DNA of 64,000 nt. It comes from Pseudomonas sp. Irchel s3b2 (GTDB taxonomy: Bacteria > Pseudomonadota > Gammaproteobacteria > Pseudomonadales > Pseudomonadaceae). Shown piece after piece: positions 19,103 to 28,955 of this stretch. The notes below the pieces were generated by a model. The model searched no databases. It saw only the letters and a program-made list of their open reading frames with translations, and had not been told where the DNA came from. The stretch spans positions 523,511 through 587,510 of the forward strand of contig NZ_FYEB01000002.1 in assembly GCF_900187445.1 (NCBI RefSeq), written 5' to 3'. The position numbers and the translations under genes are program-made. Position 1 is the stretch's first letter, and the number at the start of each line of letters is the position of its first letter.

Positions 19103-21070
19103 TCACGCGCCAGTTGAGGTCGGGTTTGATGCGGAAACATTGCGACTTAAAAGGTCGCGCAGTTGATTTTTCTCTTCGGTGCTCAATTCACTTTGACGTG
19201 CTTTTCGAAGAAGTTGTTCCAGGTTTCGCTCGCGTTGGCGGGCTGACAAGCTAGTAATGGTGTCGAAAAACTGTTGTTCAAGGTTATCTCCATCAATCAG
19301 CCATTCCTTTTCTGCTAGCGCTTTGAGCAGTCGGCCTTGTTCGGTGCCGTGCCAGCGCGCAATCAGTTGAAATGAGTTTAGCTTGGGATTCTTCTGTACG
19401 GCTTCGAGCAGGGCGACCAACAGTTGCGTGTTGGTATGGTCCTCGGCAGCGAAGTGCCCGGCGTCCTCGACTTTCTCGGCCAGTTGCGGATGATGCAGTA
19501 GCGTGCGCAAGGCTGCCAGAGTGGGCGGCTCTACAGCGGCCGGTACCCGTGGCGCGCGCGGTTGATCGCGATCGCCGCCACGTTTGCCGTTCTTGTCCCA
19601 CGGTTTCTTGTCCCATTTCTTGCCGCCTGCGCCAGGCTTTTTCGGCGTCCATTCCTGCTGCGGCACGTACATCTCTTGTGCCTGCGGCTGATGGTAGTCG
19701 CTGTAATCGGGCATGGCGTCGTAATCGATGCCCGGATCGTAAGCCGGTGGCGCTTCCTGAGGTGCGCTTTGCACGAGTTGGCTCACGGCTTCACCGCTAA
19801 GCCCGGTAATTTCGCTCAGGCGCTGGCGCATCAAGATGCGCAGGTTGGCCCCCGGGACTTTGTCGATCAACGGTGCGGCGAGGGTGGCCATGTGGGCCTT
19901 GCCTTCGAGGGAGCGCGGGTCCGATTCCTCGGTCAACTGTTGAAAAAAGTAATCGGCCAATGGCTGGGCGTGCTGATTGATTCGCGCGCGGAAGGCGTCA
20001 GTGCCTTCGGAGCGGACCAAGGTGTCCGGGTCCTCGCCTTCGGGCAGGAACAGAAAGCGCGCCCGGCGCCCGTCCTGCAAGCTCGGCAGGGTGGCTTCCA
20101 GCGCTCGCCAGGCGGCATTTCGGCCTGCCTGGTCGCCGTCGAAGCAGAACAGCACGTTGGGCACTACGCGAAACAGGCGCTTCAAGTGCTCTTCGCTGGT
20201 GGCGGTGCCCAGGGTTGCGACGGCATTGCGCAGGCCTTGCTGGGCGAGGGCGATAACGTCCATATAGCCTTCGACGACGATGATTTCGTCGAGGTTGCGG
20301 TTGTTCTTGCGTGCTTCATAAAGGCCATAGAGTTCCTGGCCTTTATGGAAAACCGGGGTTTCCGGTGAGTTCAGGTATTTCGGCTTGTCGTCACCCAGTA
20401 CCCGGCCACCGAAGGCGATGATGCGCCCGCGACTGTCGCGGATCGGGAACATCACGCGATCGCGAAAGCGGTCATAGCGCTTGCCGGTTTCGGCGTTCTC
20501 GATCAGCAGGCCCGCATCGATCATGGCTTTTTGCTGCAAGGTGTCGCTGCTCAGGTGCTTGAACAGGTTGTCCCAGCCGGGCGGGGCAAACCCGAGACCG
20601 AAGTCCCGGGCGATTTCTCCCGTTAGTCCACGACCCTTCAAGTAGTCCACGGCGGCTTTACGCGACGGATGGCTTTTCAGGGCCTGACGATAAAAGTCGG
20701 CGGCGGCGGTGAGCAGCGGATACAGCGGCGAATCGGTGGGTTGCCGTGGTTTGTGCGGTCGGCCACTTTCTTCGCGGGGAATTTCCATGCCGGCGGCTTT
20801 GGCCAGTTCTTCGACAGCCTGGACGAAATCCAGGTTGTCATGGTCCATCATGAAGCCGAGGGCGTTACCGCCAGCGCCGCAGCCGAAGCAGTAATAGAAC
20901 TGTTTGTCGGGGCTGACGCTGAAGGAGGGGGTTTTCTCTTTGTGAAACGGACAGCAGGCCGTGTAGTTCTTGCCGGCTTTTTTCATTTGCAGGCGCGAGC
21001 TGACCACGTCGACGATGTCGGTGCGGTTCAGAAGGTCGTCAATGAAGCTCTGGGGAATTAGCCCGGCCAT
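19103..21070 (-). CDS. dnaG: DnaG, DNA primase
   Basis: Primase that lays RNA primers for the replication fork, 655 residues. The N-terminal CHC2 zinc finger is seen as CCPFHKEKTPSFSVS and YYCFGCGAGG. The TOPRIM catalytic core includes IIVVEGYMDVIALAQQG and VLFCFDGDQAGRNAA. A Lys/Gly/Pro-rich linker (about 475-510, GAGGKKWDKKPWDKNGKRGG) leads to the C-terminal DnaB-helicase-binding domain. It precedes rpoD in the same orientation. The gap to rpsU is unusually long at 481 bases. Confidence 0.98.
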   Translation of the reverse strand: MAGLIPQSFIDDLLNRTDIVDVVSSRLQMKKAGKNYTACCPFHKEKTPSFSVSPDKQFYYCFGCGAGGNALGFMMDHDNLDFVQAVEELAKAAGMEIPREESGRPHKPRQPTDSPLYPLLTAAADFYRQALKSHPSRKAAVDYLKGRGLTGEIARDFGLGFAPPGWDNLFKHLSSDTLQQKAMIDAGLLIENAETGKRYDRFRDRVMFPIRDSRGRIIAFGGRVLGDDKPKYLNSPETPVFHKGQELYGLYEARKNNRNLDEIIVVEGYMDVIALAQQGLRNAVATLGTATSEEHLKRLFRVVPNVLFCFDGDQAGRNAAWRALEATLPSLQDGRRARFLFLPEGEDPDTLVRSEGTDAFRARINQHAQPLADYFFQQLTEESDPRSLEGKAHMATLAAPLIDKVPGANLRILMRQRLSEITGLSGEAVSQLVQSAPQEAPPAYDPGIDYDAMPDYSDYHQPQAQEMYVPQQEWTPKKPGAGGKKWDKKPWDKNGKRGGDRDQPRAPRVPAAVEPPTLAALRTLLHHPQLAEKVEDAGHFAAEDHTNTQLLVALLEAVQKNPKLNSFQLIARWHGTEQGRLLKALAEKEWLIDGDNLEQQFFDTITSLSARQRERNLEQLLRKARQSELSTEEKNQLRDLLSRNVSASNPTSTGA

Positions 21071-21551
21071 GGCGTTCTCGTCATCTGCGCTGAAATGGAC
21101 CCAAAACGAAGGGCGGCCGAATGCGGGTCGTTGTTTGAGGCGCGCAGGGTGTGCGGCTCGACCGGTGTCGTCTGCGTATCGCTGTCGGGAAGTGTATCTG
21201 CCGAAAATCCACTGACATGAGTACCAATCAGTATTCGACTATTTGAAAGTGTTTCGCTGAATCCGACAACAGCCAGTCATTGGCCTCGGATAGCTCATAA
21301 GCGGGCGCGCAAGAAGGCGCCTTGGGCTGATCGTCGTGAGAGGAATCAGTGGGTGTGCTCGTCAGTAGCCTTGGAAGGCTCGTCAGAAAAGACGTGCACC
21401 GCTGGCAAAAGAGCCAGGTCTGACGTTGTGAAGCAGATTTGTCTCGGTCGCGTCTGCGGCTTTGACGGTGAAGCATCAAGCGATGTCCGCAAATGCCATT
21501 AGCCCGGCTGAGGGCCGGGCTTGGCAGAAGCTTGCTACGGTCGTCTGTGTA
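21071..21551. other. 481-base gap between rpsU and dnaG, no gene recognised
   Basis: In many gammaproteobacteria including P. aeruginosa a yqeY (GatB/YqeY domain) gene stands at this place; I find no intact or clearly decayed copy. The longest minus-strand frame (21228-21479, 83 codons) is rich in Arg and Ser, has a poor ribosome site and no family resemblance. A hairpin after rpsU (21501-21521) is the only clear element. Confidence 0.6.
21501..21521 (-). terminator. Hairpin after rpsU
   Basis: An 8-bp stem, AGCCCGGC/GCCGGGCT with a 5-base loop, lies 30 bases after the rpsU stop. It lacks a good U-tract, so it may attenuate rather than stop transcription into dnaG. Confidence 0.5.
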
Positions 21552-21767
21552 TTAGTACAGACGAACGGCGCGGCGCTGTTCGCGCTGAACTTTCTTGGCG
21601 TGACGCTTAACAGCGGCTGCTGCTTTGCGCTTACGCTCAGAAGTTGGCTTCTCGTAAAATTCGCGGCTACGAACTTCAGCCAGTACACCGGCTTTTTCGC
21701 AGGAGCGCTTGAAACGACGCAGAGCTACGTCGAAGGGTTCGTTCTCTTTTACTTTGACGGCTGGCAT
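21552..21767 (-). CDS. rpsU: RpsU, ribosomal protein bS21
   Basis: Small basic 30S subunit protein of 71 residues ([20 protein letters not shown]), the length expected for Pseudomonas. bS21 helps mRNA binding during initiation. The Lys/Arg-rich C-terminus ends [20 protein letters not shown]. It is divergent from tsaD with a shared 199-base promoter region. It heads the rpsU-dnaG-rpoD block. Confidence 0.98.
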
Positions 21768-21966
21768 CCAGAGCTACCTTCATTCATTACCGGGGTCAAC
21801 ATCCTCGCGGCAAAAGAGCACTTGAAGACGTCGGTTTTTAAGGGTTGCGGATGTTAACCCCTCATCGCTCGGAATGCAAAGCCTCTGATCGAAAACCGCT
21901 GGTCGGGGCATCACGCGACGACTATTATGCGCGCCTTCGAATTCAGCCTCTACAAGGCGCAAACCC

Positions 21967-22992
21967 ATGCTAGTACTGGGATTAGAAACCTCTTGCGACG
22001 AAACCGGTGTCGCACTTTACGACAGTGAACGCGGGTTGTTGGCCGACGCGCTATTCAGTCAGATCGATCTGCATCGTGCCTATGGCGGCGTGGTGCCGGA
22101 GCTGGCTTCGCGCGATCACGTCAAGCGCATGCTGCCCTTGATTCGTCAGGTCTTGGCCGAGGCCGATTGTGTGCCGACCGAGATCGACGCCATCGCTTAT
22201 ACCGCGGGTCCTGGCCTGGTCGGAGCCTTGCTGGTGGGGGCTTCCTGCGCCCAGGCGCTGGCCTTTGCCTGGGGTATTCCGGCCTTGGGCGTGCACCACA
22301 TGGAAGGTCACTTGCTGGCGCCGATGCTGGAGTCGCAACCTCCGGAGTTCCCGTTCGTCGCTTTGTTGGTGTCAGGTGGTCATACGCAGCTGGTTCAGGT
22401 CGACGGGATCGGTCAATACACGCTCTTGGGCGAGACCCTCGACGATGCTGCCGGCGAAGCTTTCGATAAAACCGCGAAAATGATGGGGCTCAATTATCCG
22501 GGCGGCCCGGAGATCGCTCGTCTGGCGGAGCAGGGCGTTGCAGGACGTTTCACGTTTCCGCGTCCGATGTGTGATCGCCCAGGCTTGGCTTTCAGCTTCA
22601 GCGGCCTGAAAACCTTTGCTCTGAACACCTGGCAGCAGAGCGTCAATGCCGGGGACGACAGCGAGCAAGCTCGTTGCGACATCTCGCTGGCGTTCCAACA
22701 GGCCGTGGTGGAGACTTTGACCATCAAGTGCAAGCGTGCCCTTAAACAGGCGGGGCTCAAGCGTCTGGTGATCGCAGGGGGCGTCAGCGCCAATAAAGCG
22801 CTGCGGGCATCTCTGGAGAAAATGCTCGGCGACATGAAGGGCGATGTGTTTTATGCCCGTCCGGAGTTCTGCACCGATAATGGCGCGATGATTGCGTTTG
22901 CCGGCTGCCAGCGCTTGCAGGCCGGTCAGCATGAAAGCCTGGCGATCAGCGTGCAGGCGCGCTGGCCGATGGAGCAGTTGTCGGCGCTGTGA
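21967..22992 (+). CDS. tsaD: TsaD, tRNA N6-threonylcarbamoyladenosine transferase
   Basis: Essential enzyme that, with TsaB and TsaE, transfers threonylcarbamoyl from threonylcarbamoyl-AMP to A37 of ANN-decoding tRNAs. The ASKHA-fold N-terminus [19 protein letters not shown] and the metal-binding HMEGHL (His111, His115) are intact, as are SGGHTQL and the nucleotide-binding [16 protein letters not shown] segment ([16 protein letters not shown]). The length of 341 residues is standard. It is divergent from rpsU, as in E. coli and P. aeruginosa. Confidence 0.97.
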   Translation: MLVLGLETSCDETGVALYDSERGLLADALFSQIDLHRAYGGVVPELASRDHVKRMLPLIRQVLAEADCVPTEIDAIAYTAGPGLVGALLVGASCAQALAFAWGIPALGVHHMEGHLLAPMLESQPPEFPFVALLVSGGHTQLVQVDGIGQYTLLGETLDDAAGEAFDKTAKMMGLNYPGGPEIARLAEQGVAGRFTFPRPMCDRPGLAFSFSGLKTFALNTWQQSVNAGDDSEQARCDISLAFQQAVVETLTIKCKRALKQAGLKRLVIAGGVSANKALRASLEKMLGDMKGDVFYARPEFCTDNGAMIAFAGCQRLQAGQHESLAISVQARWPMEQLSAL

Positions 22993-23015
22993 TGAGCGGT
23001 GCTCACGTGCGGTAT

Positions 23016-23585
23016 TTAAAAATGCCGTTCGCGCCCGGCAAACAGGTCGCGTAGATTGCCGCGATGACGCCAGACGATCAGGCCCGTGAGCGCGGTCATG
23101 GGCAGCAATGCCGCCGGTTCTTGCCAGGCAAGCAGCGGCAGGGTCAGTGGTGTGGCAATCAGGGCTGCGAGTGAGCTGGTGCGGGTCAGGTAGAACGTCA
23201 GCAGCCAGGCGCAGAGCGCCAGCAGCGCGGCGGGCGGGTAGAGCCCCAGCAGCATGCCGGCCGCAGTGGCGACGCCCTTGCCACCGCGAAAGCGGAAGTA
23301 CAGCGGAAACAGGTGACCGATAACGGCACAGACGCCGATCCAGGCCTGTTCTTGCAGTGAAAGGCCTATCGCACCCGCGATCAACACGGGCAGCAGGCCT
23401 TTGTTCAGGTCGCCGAGCAAGGTCAGGATGGCGAGTTTCTTGCCGGCCAGACGCAACATGTTGGTGGCGCCGGCATTGCCCGAGCCACTCATTCGCGGAT
23501 CGGGGTTACCGGTCAGGCGGCTGAGCAAAATGGCGAAGGACAGAGAGCCGAGCAGGTAGGCGAGGATCGCCAGTAACCAAAACAT
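23016..23585 (-). CDS. plsY: PlsY, acyl-phosphate glycerol-3-phosphate acyltransferase
   Basis: Polytopic inner-membrane enzyme that makes lysophosphatidic acid from acyl phosphate and glycerol-3-phosphate, the first step of phospholipid synthesis. The conserved loops [16 protein letters not shown] and [13 protein letters not shown] are visible between hydrophobic segments. The length is 189 residues with five or more likely membrane helices. It is convergent with tsaD and divergent from folB. Confidence 0.96.
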   Translation of the reverse strand: MFWLLAILAYLLGSLSFAILLSRLTGNPDPRMSGSGNAGATNMLRLAGKKLAILTLLGDLNKGLLPVLIAGAIGLSLQEQAWIGVCAVIGHLFPLYFRFRGGKGVATAAGMLLGLYPPAALLALCAWLLTFYLTRTSSLAALIATPLTLPLLAWQEPAALLPMTALTGLIVWRHRGNLRDLFAGRERHF

Positions 23586-23659
23586 GCTAACTATTCCGGG
23601 CGAGGACGCCCTGATTCTAACGGCGCATTGCGCCCTTGTCGTGCAGTGGAGAGAAGTGC

Positions 23660-24016
23660 TTGGACAGAGTGTTTATCGAGGGCCTGGAAGTCGACACCGT
23701 GATCGGTGCCTACGACTGGGAACGAGGCATCCGACAGTGTCTGCGACTTGATCTGAGCTTCGCCTGGGACAATCGGCCGGCTGCCGCTGGTGATGACTTG
23801 ATCCTGGCGCTCGACTACGCGAGCGTTTCGTCGCGCATTCAGGCGTTCGCCGAGCAGGCGCAGTTCCAGCTGGTCGAGACCTTTGCCGAGCGTCTGGCTG
23901 AAGTGCTGATGAGCGAATTCAAGATCACCTGGATGCGCCTCAAACTGACCAAGCCAGGTGCCATCCCGGCTGCCACGGGTGGTGTGGGCGTGGAGATCGA
24001 GCGCGGATGTCGCTGA
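23660..24016 (+). CDS. folB: FolB, dihydroneopterin aldolase
   Basis: Folate-pathway enzyme cleaving dihydroneopterin to 6-hydroxymethyl-dihydropterin. The conserved N-terminus [21 protein letters not shown] includes the substrate-binding region, and [20 protein letters not shown] is at the C-terminal end. I place the start at TTG 23660, which has GGAGAG 7-8 bases upstream and gives 118 residues, the family size; a frame extending to 23636 is unlikely. It overlaps folK by 10 bases. Confidence 0.94.
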   Translation: MDRVFIEGLEVDTVIGAYDWERGIRQCLRLDLSFAWDNRPAAAGDDLILALDYASVSSRIQAFAEQAQFQLVETFAERLAEVLMSEFKITWMRLKLTKPGAIPAATGGVGVEIERGCR

Positions 24017-24525
24017 CTCAGGTGTACCTCGGGCTCGGTAGCAATATCGAGCGCGAATCCCATTTGCAGGCAGGCCTGGACGCCCTGGCGGGTTTCCTGG
24101 TGGATATGCACTGCTCGGCGGTATTCGAAAGCCAGCCGGTGGGGATAAAGAGCGGCCCGTTTTTCAACTTTGTGGTTTCGGCCTTCACCGATCTGCCGTT
24201 GATGGAGCTGGATCGACGGTTGAAATTCATCGAAGCGGATAACGGTCGTTACGCGCCAGACCGCAAGGGCTTGCCGCTGGATATCGACGTGCTGCTGTTC
24301 GGCGACATGGTGGGCAACTTCGATGGTTTGATCTTGCCGCGTGCAGAGATTCTGAAAAATGCTTTCGTGCTATGGCCATTGTCGCTGATTGCGCCGGACA
24401 GAGTGCATCCGGGCGTAGGCAAGAGCTTTGCAGCCCTGTGGCGCGAGGCGCAGATCGATCAGGTGTTGGCGCCGGTGGCTTTTGAGTGGCGCGGTGAGCA
24501 GCTGACCCCTTTGAATTTGCTCTGA
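24007..24525 (+). CDS. folK: FolK, hydroxymethyldihydropterin pyrophosphokinase
   Basis: Transfers pyrophosphate from ATP to the FolB product, giving the substrate of dihydropteroate synthase. The family start VYLGLGSNIERESHLQAGLD and the metal and ATP loop GRYAPDRKGLPLDIDVLLFG are intact. It has 172 residues. Two consecutive folate enzymes are thus coupled by overlap, as in other Pseudomonas. A second folK paralogue elsewhere in the genome would be normal for this genus. Confidence 0.95.
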   Translation: MSLTQVYLGLGSNIERESHLQAGLDALAGFLVDMHCSAVFESQPVGIKSGPFFNFVVSAFTDLPLMELDRRLKFIEADNGRYAPDRKGLPLDIDVLLFGDMVGNFDGLILPRAEILKNAFVLWPLSLIAPDRVHPGVGKSFAALWREAQIDQVLAPVAFEWRGEQLTPLNLL

Positions 24526-24537
24526 CCCTGCTGGCGT

Positions 24538-24622
24538 CTTCGCGGGCAAGCCTCGCTCCTACAGGCCTGGCGCCGTTCACATAATCGGCACCAACCTGTA
24601 GGAGCGAGGCTTGCCCGCGAAG
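24538..24622. repeat. REPIN between folK and cca
   Basis: Arms cttcgcgggcaagcctcgct (24538-24565) and its inverse (24595-24622) surround a 29-base unique spacer. It lies between converging genes, where it could protect both mRNA 3' ends. Confidence 0.9.
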
Positions 24623-24626
24623 CTTT

Positions 24627-25856
24627 TCAGATTGACGCCGCCGCTTTGTAAGCCTTCAACGCCTTGAGCCGCTCGCCCTTGATCGCCTCGCCCAACTCCG
24701 GTCCCTTGAACCCTTTCTCCAGCAATGGCTGAACAGCAACACTTCGCGCCGCAGTTGCTGCTCCACGTAAATAATCCGCCTGTGGATAACTTCTCTGCTC
24801 CAGGCCTTTGCGTCCCCGAGCGTCCATTTCACACGCCGCGATAAACTCCTCAAAGCGCTGAGGTCGACGATAGACGTCGAAACTCTGCAGCAACTCCAGC
24901 AAGGTCGATGGTTTCAGCTCCAGAGCACGATGGCCATGGGTGTGATATTCGCCCACTAGCAGCGCCAGTTCCTGACAGTCCTTCGGTGCCTTGAAGCGCT
25001 CATTGACCGCTTTGATCAGCTTCAGGCCTTTGTGCTCGTGGGCGATGTGGCGGGGCCATTCTTCCTCGGGCGTCAAACCTTTGCCCAGGTCATGCAGCAG
25101 GCAGGCCCAGCGTACGGTTAGTGGTTGTTTGTGCAGGGCCGCTTGCTCCAGCACGCTCAGGGTATGCACACCAGTGTCGATTTCCGGGTGATGGGCTTCG
25201 GGTTGCGGTACGCCGAACAGTGCGTCGACTTCTGGCATCAGCACCTTGAGAGCACCGCACTCGCGCAGCACCGCGATGAACACCTGGGGTTGGTCTTCCA
25301 TTAGCGCGCGGGCGATTTCTTTCCAGCTGCGTTCGGGAGTCAATGCCTCCAGTTCACCTGACTCGCTGAGTTGACGCATCAGCTCCAATGTCTCGGGGGC
25401 GACGGTGAAACCCAGTTCCGCGTAACGCGCGGCGAAGCGGGCAACACGCAAAACCCGGAGAGGATCTTCGGCGAACGCGGGGGAAACGTGACGAAGCAGG
25501 CGCGCCTCGAGATCCCGTTGACCGTGGTAAGGGTCGGTCAGGTTCTGTTGATCGTCTTCGGCCATGGCGTTGATCGTCAGGTCGCGACGAATCAGATCTT
25601 CTTCGAGCGTGACGTCGGGGCTGGCGTGAAAGATGAAGCCGCCGTAGCCGCGTCCGTTTTTGCGTTCAGTGCGGGCGAGAGCGTATTCCTCACCGCTTTT
25701 TGGGTGAAGAAACACCGGGAAGTCCGCGCCCACCGGACGAAAGCCCTTGGCGAGCATTTCTTCGGTGGTGGCGCCCACAACGACCCAGTCGATATCGGTA
25801 ACAGGTTTGCCCAACAGGCGATCGCGGACCGCTCCACCGACTTTATAAATCTGCAT
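24627..25856 (-). CDS. cca: Cca, tRNA nucleotidyltransferase with HD domain
   Basis: Adds or repairs the 3' CCA of tRNAs. The class II nucleotidyltransferase head is [16 protein letters not shown] and [16 protein letters not shown], with DID as catalytic carboxylates, followed by the [12 protein letters not shown] motif. The C-terminal HD phosphohydrolase domain ([20 protein letters not shown]) marks the gammaproteobacterial long form, 409 residues. GGAGG lies 6 bases upstream of the ATG. Confidence 0.97.
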   Translation of the reverse strand: MQIYKVGGAVRDRLLGKPVTDIDWVVVGATTEEMLAKGFRPVGADFPVFLHPKSGEEYALARTERKNGRGYGGFIFHASPDVTLEEDLIRRDLTINAMAEDDQQNLTDPYHGQRDLEARLLRHVSPAFAEDPLRVLRVARFAARYAELGFTVAPETLELMRQLSESGELEALTPERSWKEIARALMEDQPQVFIAVLRECGALKVLMPEVDALFGVPQPEAHHPEIDTGVHTLSVLEQAALHKQPLTVRWACLLHDLGKGLTPEEEWPRHIAHEHKGLKLIKAVNERFKAPKDCQELALLVGEYHTHGHRALELKPSTLLELLQSFDVYRRPQRFEEFIAACEMDARGRKGLEQRSYPQADYLRGAATAARSVAVQPLLEKGFKGPELGEAIKGERLKALKAYKAAASI

Positions 25857-25920
25857 AAAAAACCTCCGTTAGCCCGACAGAATAACCTTTGCGTCGAACT
25901 TCCGGAGGCAGAAAACAGGA

Positions 25921-27483
25921 TCAGAGGTGAATGACTGCCAAGTCCAGCCGACCGTAATCCCCCTCGCCATGTTCGCTTCGGGGCGGAACATGATGGGTTT
26001 TCATTACCTGATCTCCTTGCAGGGTTTCCAGGTGAATGTCGAAGCCCCAGAGGCGGTGCAGGTGCTTGAGCACTTCGTCGGTGGAGTCGCCCAGCGGTTT
26101 GCGGTCGTGTTGCTGGTGACGCAAGGTCAGGGAGCGGTCGCCACGTCGGTCAATGCTGTAGATCTGTATGTTGGGTTCGCGATTGCCCAGGTTGTATTGC
26201 GCCGCCAGGGTTTCACGAATGGTTCGATAGCCGTCTTCATCGTGTATCGCCGGAACCAGCAGATCGTCCTTCTGATCGTCATCGAGGATGCTGAACAGCT
26301 TGAGGTCGCGGATCACCTTGGGTGACAGGTACTGCAGGATGAAACTCTCGTCCTTGAAGCTGCTCATGGCGAATTTGATGCTGGACAGCCAGTCGGTGCC
26401 GGCGATTTCCGGAAACCAGCGATAGTCCTCTTCGGTGGGCTGTTCGCATATCCGCCGGATATCGCGATACATGGCAAAACCCAGGGTGTAGGGGTTGATG
26501 CCGCTGTAGTAAGGGCTGTCGAAGCCAGGTTGAAAGACCACGCTGGTATGGGAAGTCAGGAATTCCATCATGAAGCCATCGGTGACCAGGCCTTCGTCAT
26601 ACAAGTCGTTCATCAAGGTGTAGTGCCAGAACGTGGCCCAGCCTTCGTTCATCACCTGGGTCTGGCGTTGTGGATAAAAATACTGGGCGATCTTACGCAC
26701 AATCCGCACGATTTCGCGCTGCCAGGGTTCCAGCAGCGGGGCGTGTTTTTCGATGAAGTACAGGATGTTTTCCTGAGGTTCGGCGGGGAAGCGCGCGTTG
26801 TCCTTGTCGCTGTACTTGTCCGCGCCTTTTGGAATGGTCCGCCACAAATCGTTGATCTGCTTCTGCAGATGCTCTTCCCGATCCTTCTGCCGACGGCGTT
26901 CTTCTTCGGCGGAAATCGGATAAGGGCGTTTGTAACGGTCGACCCCGTAATTCATCAGCGCATGGCAGGAATCGAGCAAGTCCTCTACCGCGTCGATCCC
27001 GTGGCGTTCTTCGCACTGCATGATGTACTGCTTGGCGAACACCAGATAATCGATGATCGAGCTGGCGTCGGTCCAGGTGCGGAACAGGTAGTTGCCTTTG
27101 AAGAAGCTGTTATGGCCATAGCAGGCGTGAGCCACCACCAGCGCCTGCATGCAGATGGTGTTTTCTTCCATCAGATAGGCGATGCAGGGGTCCGAGTTGA
27201 TCACGATTTCGTAAGCCAGCCCCATCTGGCCACGGCTGTAGGATTTTTCGGTGCTGAGGAAGTGTTTCCCATAGGACCAATGGTGATAACCCAACGGCAT
27301 GCCGACAGAAGCGTAGGCGTCCATCATCTGTTCGGCGGTAATCACTTCGATCTGGTTGGGATAAGTATCCAGCGCGTAGCGGGCCGCGAGACGACTGATT
27401 TCGCGATCGTAGGCCTGGATCAGCTCGAATGTCCATTCGGAGCCGGTGGAAATGGGTTGGCGCTTCTGCTCTTTGGCGGTCAT
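25921..27483 (-). CDS. SpoVR/YcgB family protein
   Basis: A 520-residue protein of the SpoVR family, named for Bacillus spore cortex formation but widespread in non-sporulating bacteria, where its biochemical role is not settled. Conserved stretches are [40 protein letters not shown] and [20 protein letters not shown]. The last is rich in H/E and could bind metal. It overlaps yeaH by 4 bases (ATGA) and belongs to the prkA-yeaH-spoVR cluster, which in other bacteria is stress or stationary-phase (RpoS) controlled. That regulation is known from relatives, not visible here. Confidence 0.95.
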   Translation of the reverse strand: MTAKEQKRQPISTGSEWTFELIQAYDREISRLAARYALDTYPNQIEVITAEQMMDAYASVGMPLGYHHWSYGKHFLSTEKSYSRGQMGLAYEIVINSDPCIAYLMEENTICMQALVVAHACYGHNSFFKGNYLFRTWTDASSIIDYLVFAKQYIMQCEERHGIDAVEDLLDSCHALMNYGVDRYKRPYPISAEEERRRQKDREEHLQKQINDLWRTIPKGADKYSDKDNARFPAEPQENILYFIEKHAPLLEPWQREIVRIVRKIAQYFYPQRQTQVMNEGWATFWHYTLMNDLYDEGLVTDGFMMEFLTSHTSVVFQPGFDSPYYSGINPYTLGFAMYRDIRRICEQPTEEDYRWFPEIAGTDWLSSIKFAMSSFKDESFILQYLSPKVIRDLKLFSILDDDQKDDLLVPAIHDEDGYRTIRETLAAQYNLGNREPNIQIYSIDRRGDRSLTLRHQQHDRKPLGDSTDEVLKHLHRLWGFDIHLETLQGDQVMKTHHVPPRSEHGEGDYGRLDLAVIHL

Positions 27484-28751
27484 GTTACTAACCTGCGCTG
27501 GAAGAGTTCACGAAAGACCGGATAGATATCACCGGCCGAGACCAGTTGCTGCTGGGCAAAAGTGTCAGAGAAGGCTTCGGCGATGCGTTCGTACTCGAAC
27601 CACAGGGCCTGGTGTTCGCGCGGGGTAATCTCAACATAAGTGTAGTACTGCACGAACGGCATGATCTGATTGATCAGAATGTCGCGGCAGATCGGCGAAT
27701 CGTCGTTCCAGTTGTCGCCGTCGGACGCCTGGGCGGCATAGATGTTCCATTCATTGCTCGGATAACGCTCGGCCATGATCTCCTGCATCAGTTTCAGGGC
27801 GCTGGAGACGATGGTGCCGCCGGTTTCCCGGGAATAGAAAAATTCCTCCTCATCCACTTCACGGGCGCTGGTGTGGTGGCGGATGAACACGACGTCGATT
27901 TTGTCGTAGTTCCGCTTGAGAAACAGGTACAGCAGGATGAAGAAGCGTTTGGCGATGTCCTTGGTCGCCTGAGTCATGGAGCCGGACACGTCCATCAGGC
28001 AGAACATCACTGCTTTGGAGCTGGGGTTCGGCTGCTTGATCAGGAGGTTGTACTTGAGGTCAAAGGTGTCGAGAAATGGCACTCGGTGAATGCGCGCGCT
28101 GAGTTTCTCGATTTCTGCTTCGAGCTCCTGGATATCGCCGAAGTTGTCCGGTTCCTCCCGTTTAAGCCGCAGCAGTTCCTCTTTGACTTCGCGCAATTTC
28201 GCCCGGCTGCTGCCAGACAAGGCAATGCGCCGGGCATGTGCCGAACGCAGCGTGCGGATAATGTTGATCCGTGACGGGTTGCCCTCATTGCTGATGCCTG
28301 CGCGTACGGTCTTGAAGGTGTCGGTGCCGGTCAGGTGGCGTTTGACCAGGTTTGGCAATTCAAGATCCTCGAACATGAATTCAAGGAATTCCTCCTGGGT
28401 AATCTGGAAGACGAACTCGTCCATCCCTTCACCCGTGTTACCGGCCTTGCCGGGACCTCTGCCGCCGCCACCTCCGGGCGGACGGGCAATGTGCTCGCCG
28501 CTGGTGAATTCCTTGTTGCCCGGGTGCACGATGGTTTGCTTGCCGCCACGACCGTGGTGAAGCACTGGCTCGTCGATGTCACGGCCGGGAATGCTGATCT
28601 GCTCGCCGTGTTCCATATCCGTAATGGAGCGCCGGCCGACCGCCTCTTCGACGGCCTTTTTGATGTGATCACGGTAGCGCCGCAGAAACCGCTGGCGGTT
28701 TACCGTGCTCTTGTTCTTGCCATTGAGACGTCGGTCGATCACATAGCTCAT
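27480..28751 (-). CDS. YeaH, DUF444 family (VWA-like) protein
   Basis: A 423-residue DUF444 protein. The N-terminus is basic ([20 protein letters not shown]). There is a Gly/Pro/Arg-rich stretch ([20 protein letters not shown]). A von Willebrand A-like metal site is seen in [20 protein letters not shown] (D-x-S-x-S). It partners with the PrkA kinase and SpoVR in a conserved three-gene set. AAGGAG lies 6 bases upstream of the ATG. The exact activity is unknown; E. coli YeaH is linked to starvation and stress. Confidence 0.94.
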   Translation of the reverse strand: MSYVIDRRLNGKNKSTVNRQRFLRRYRDHIKKAVEEAVGRRSITDMEHGEQISIPGRDIDEPVLHHGRGGKQTIVHPGNKEFTSGEHIARPPGGGGGRGPGKAGNTGEGMDEFVFQITQEEFLEFMFEDLELPNLVKRHLTGTDTFKTVRAGISNEGNPSRINIIRTLRSAHARRIALSGSSRAKLREVKEELLRLKREEPDNFGDIQELEAEIEKLSARIHRVPFLDTFDLKYNLLIKQPNPSSKAVMFCLMDVSGSMTQATKDIAKRFFILLYLFLKRNYDKIDVVFIRHHTSAREVDEEEFFYSRETGGTIVSSALKLMQEIMAERYPSNEWNIYAAQASDGDNWNDDSPICRDILINQIMPFVQYYTYVEITPREHQALWFEYERIAEAFSDTFAQQQLVSAGDIYPVFRELFQRRLVT

Positions 28752-28886
28752 GACTGCTCCTTAGAAGCTGTCCTGAAAGGGGCGAGCGTTAACGCAGCAT
28801 ATCAAGCCGGAGCCTGGGGGTATTCACGCTCCCTCCAAGCGCTTTGATGCTGCCTGAATCTCGCTACCGCATTTCGGACACCTCCA

Positions 28887-28922
28887 GAGGCCTGTGTAAC
28901 AGAAAAAGCGTAAACAGGCCTC
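28887..28922. other. Inverted repeat between prkA and yeaH
   Basis: Arms gaggcctgt (28887-28895) and acaggcctc (28914-28922) are separated by 18 bases and lie 34 bases after the prkA stop. The hairpin could reduce read-through into yeaH or stabilise the prkA mRNA; there is no U-tract. Confidence 0.45.
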
Positions 28923-28955
28923 GGGCTAACGACAACCGGTCTGACCGGCAGCGGG

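Noticed and set aside
21228..21479. Minus-strand frame of 83 codons between rpsU and dnaG
   Set aside because: Composition is Arg/Ser-rich and the start lacks a proper ribosome site; it does not resemble YqeY, which would be expected here.
24538..24622. Possible CRISPR repeats
   Set aside because: The repeats are inverted pairs scattered singly between genes, not direct repeats with regular spacers; they are REPINs, and no cas gene is present.
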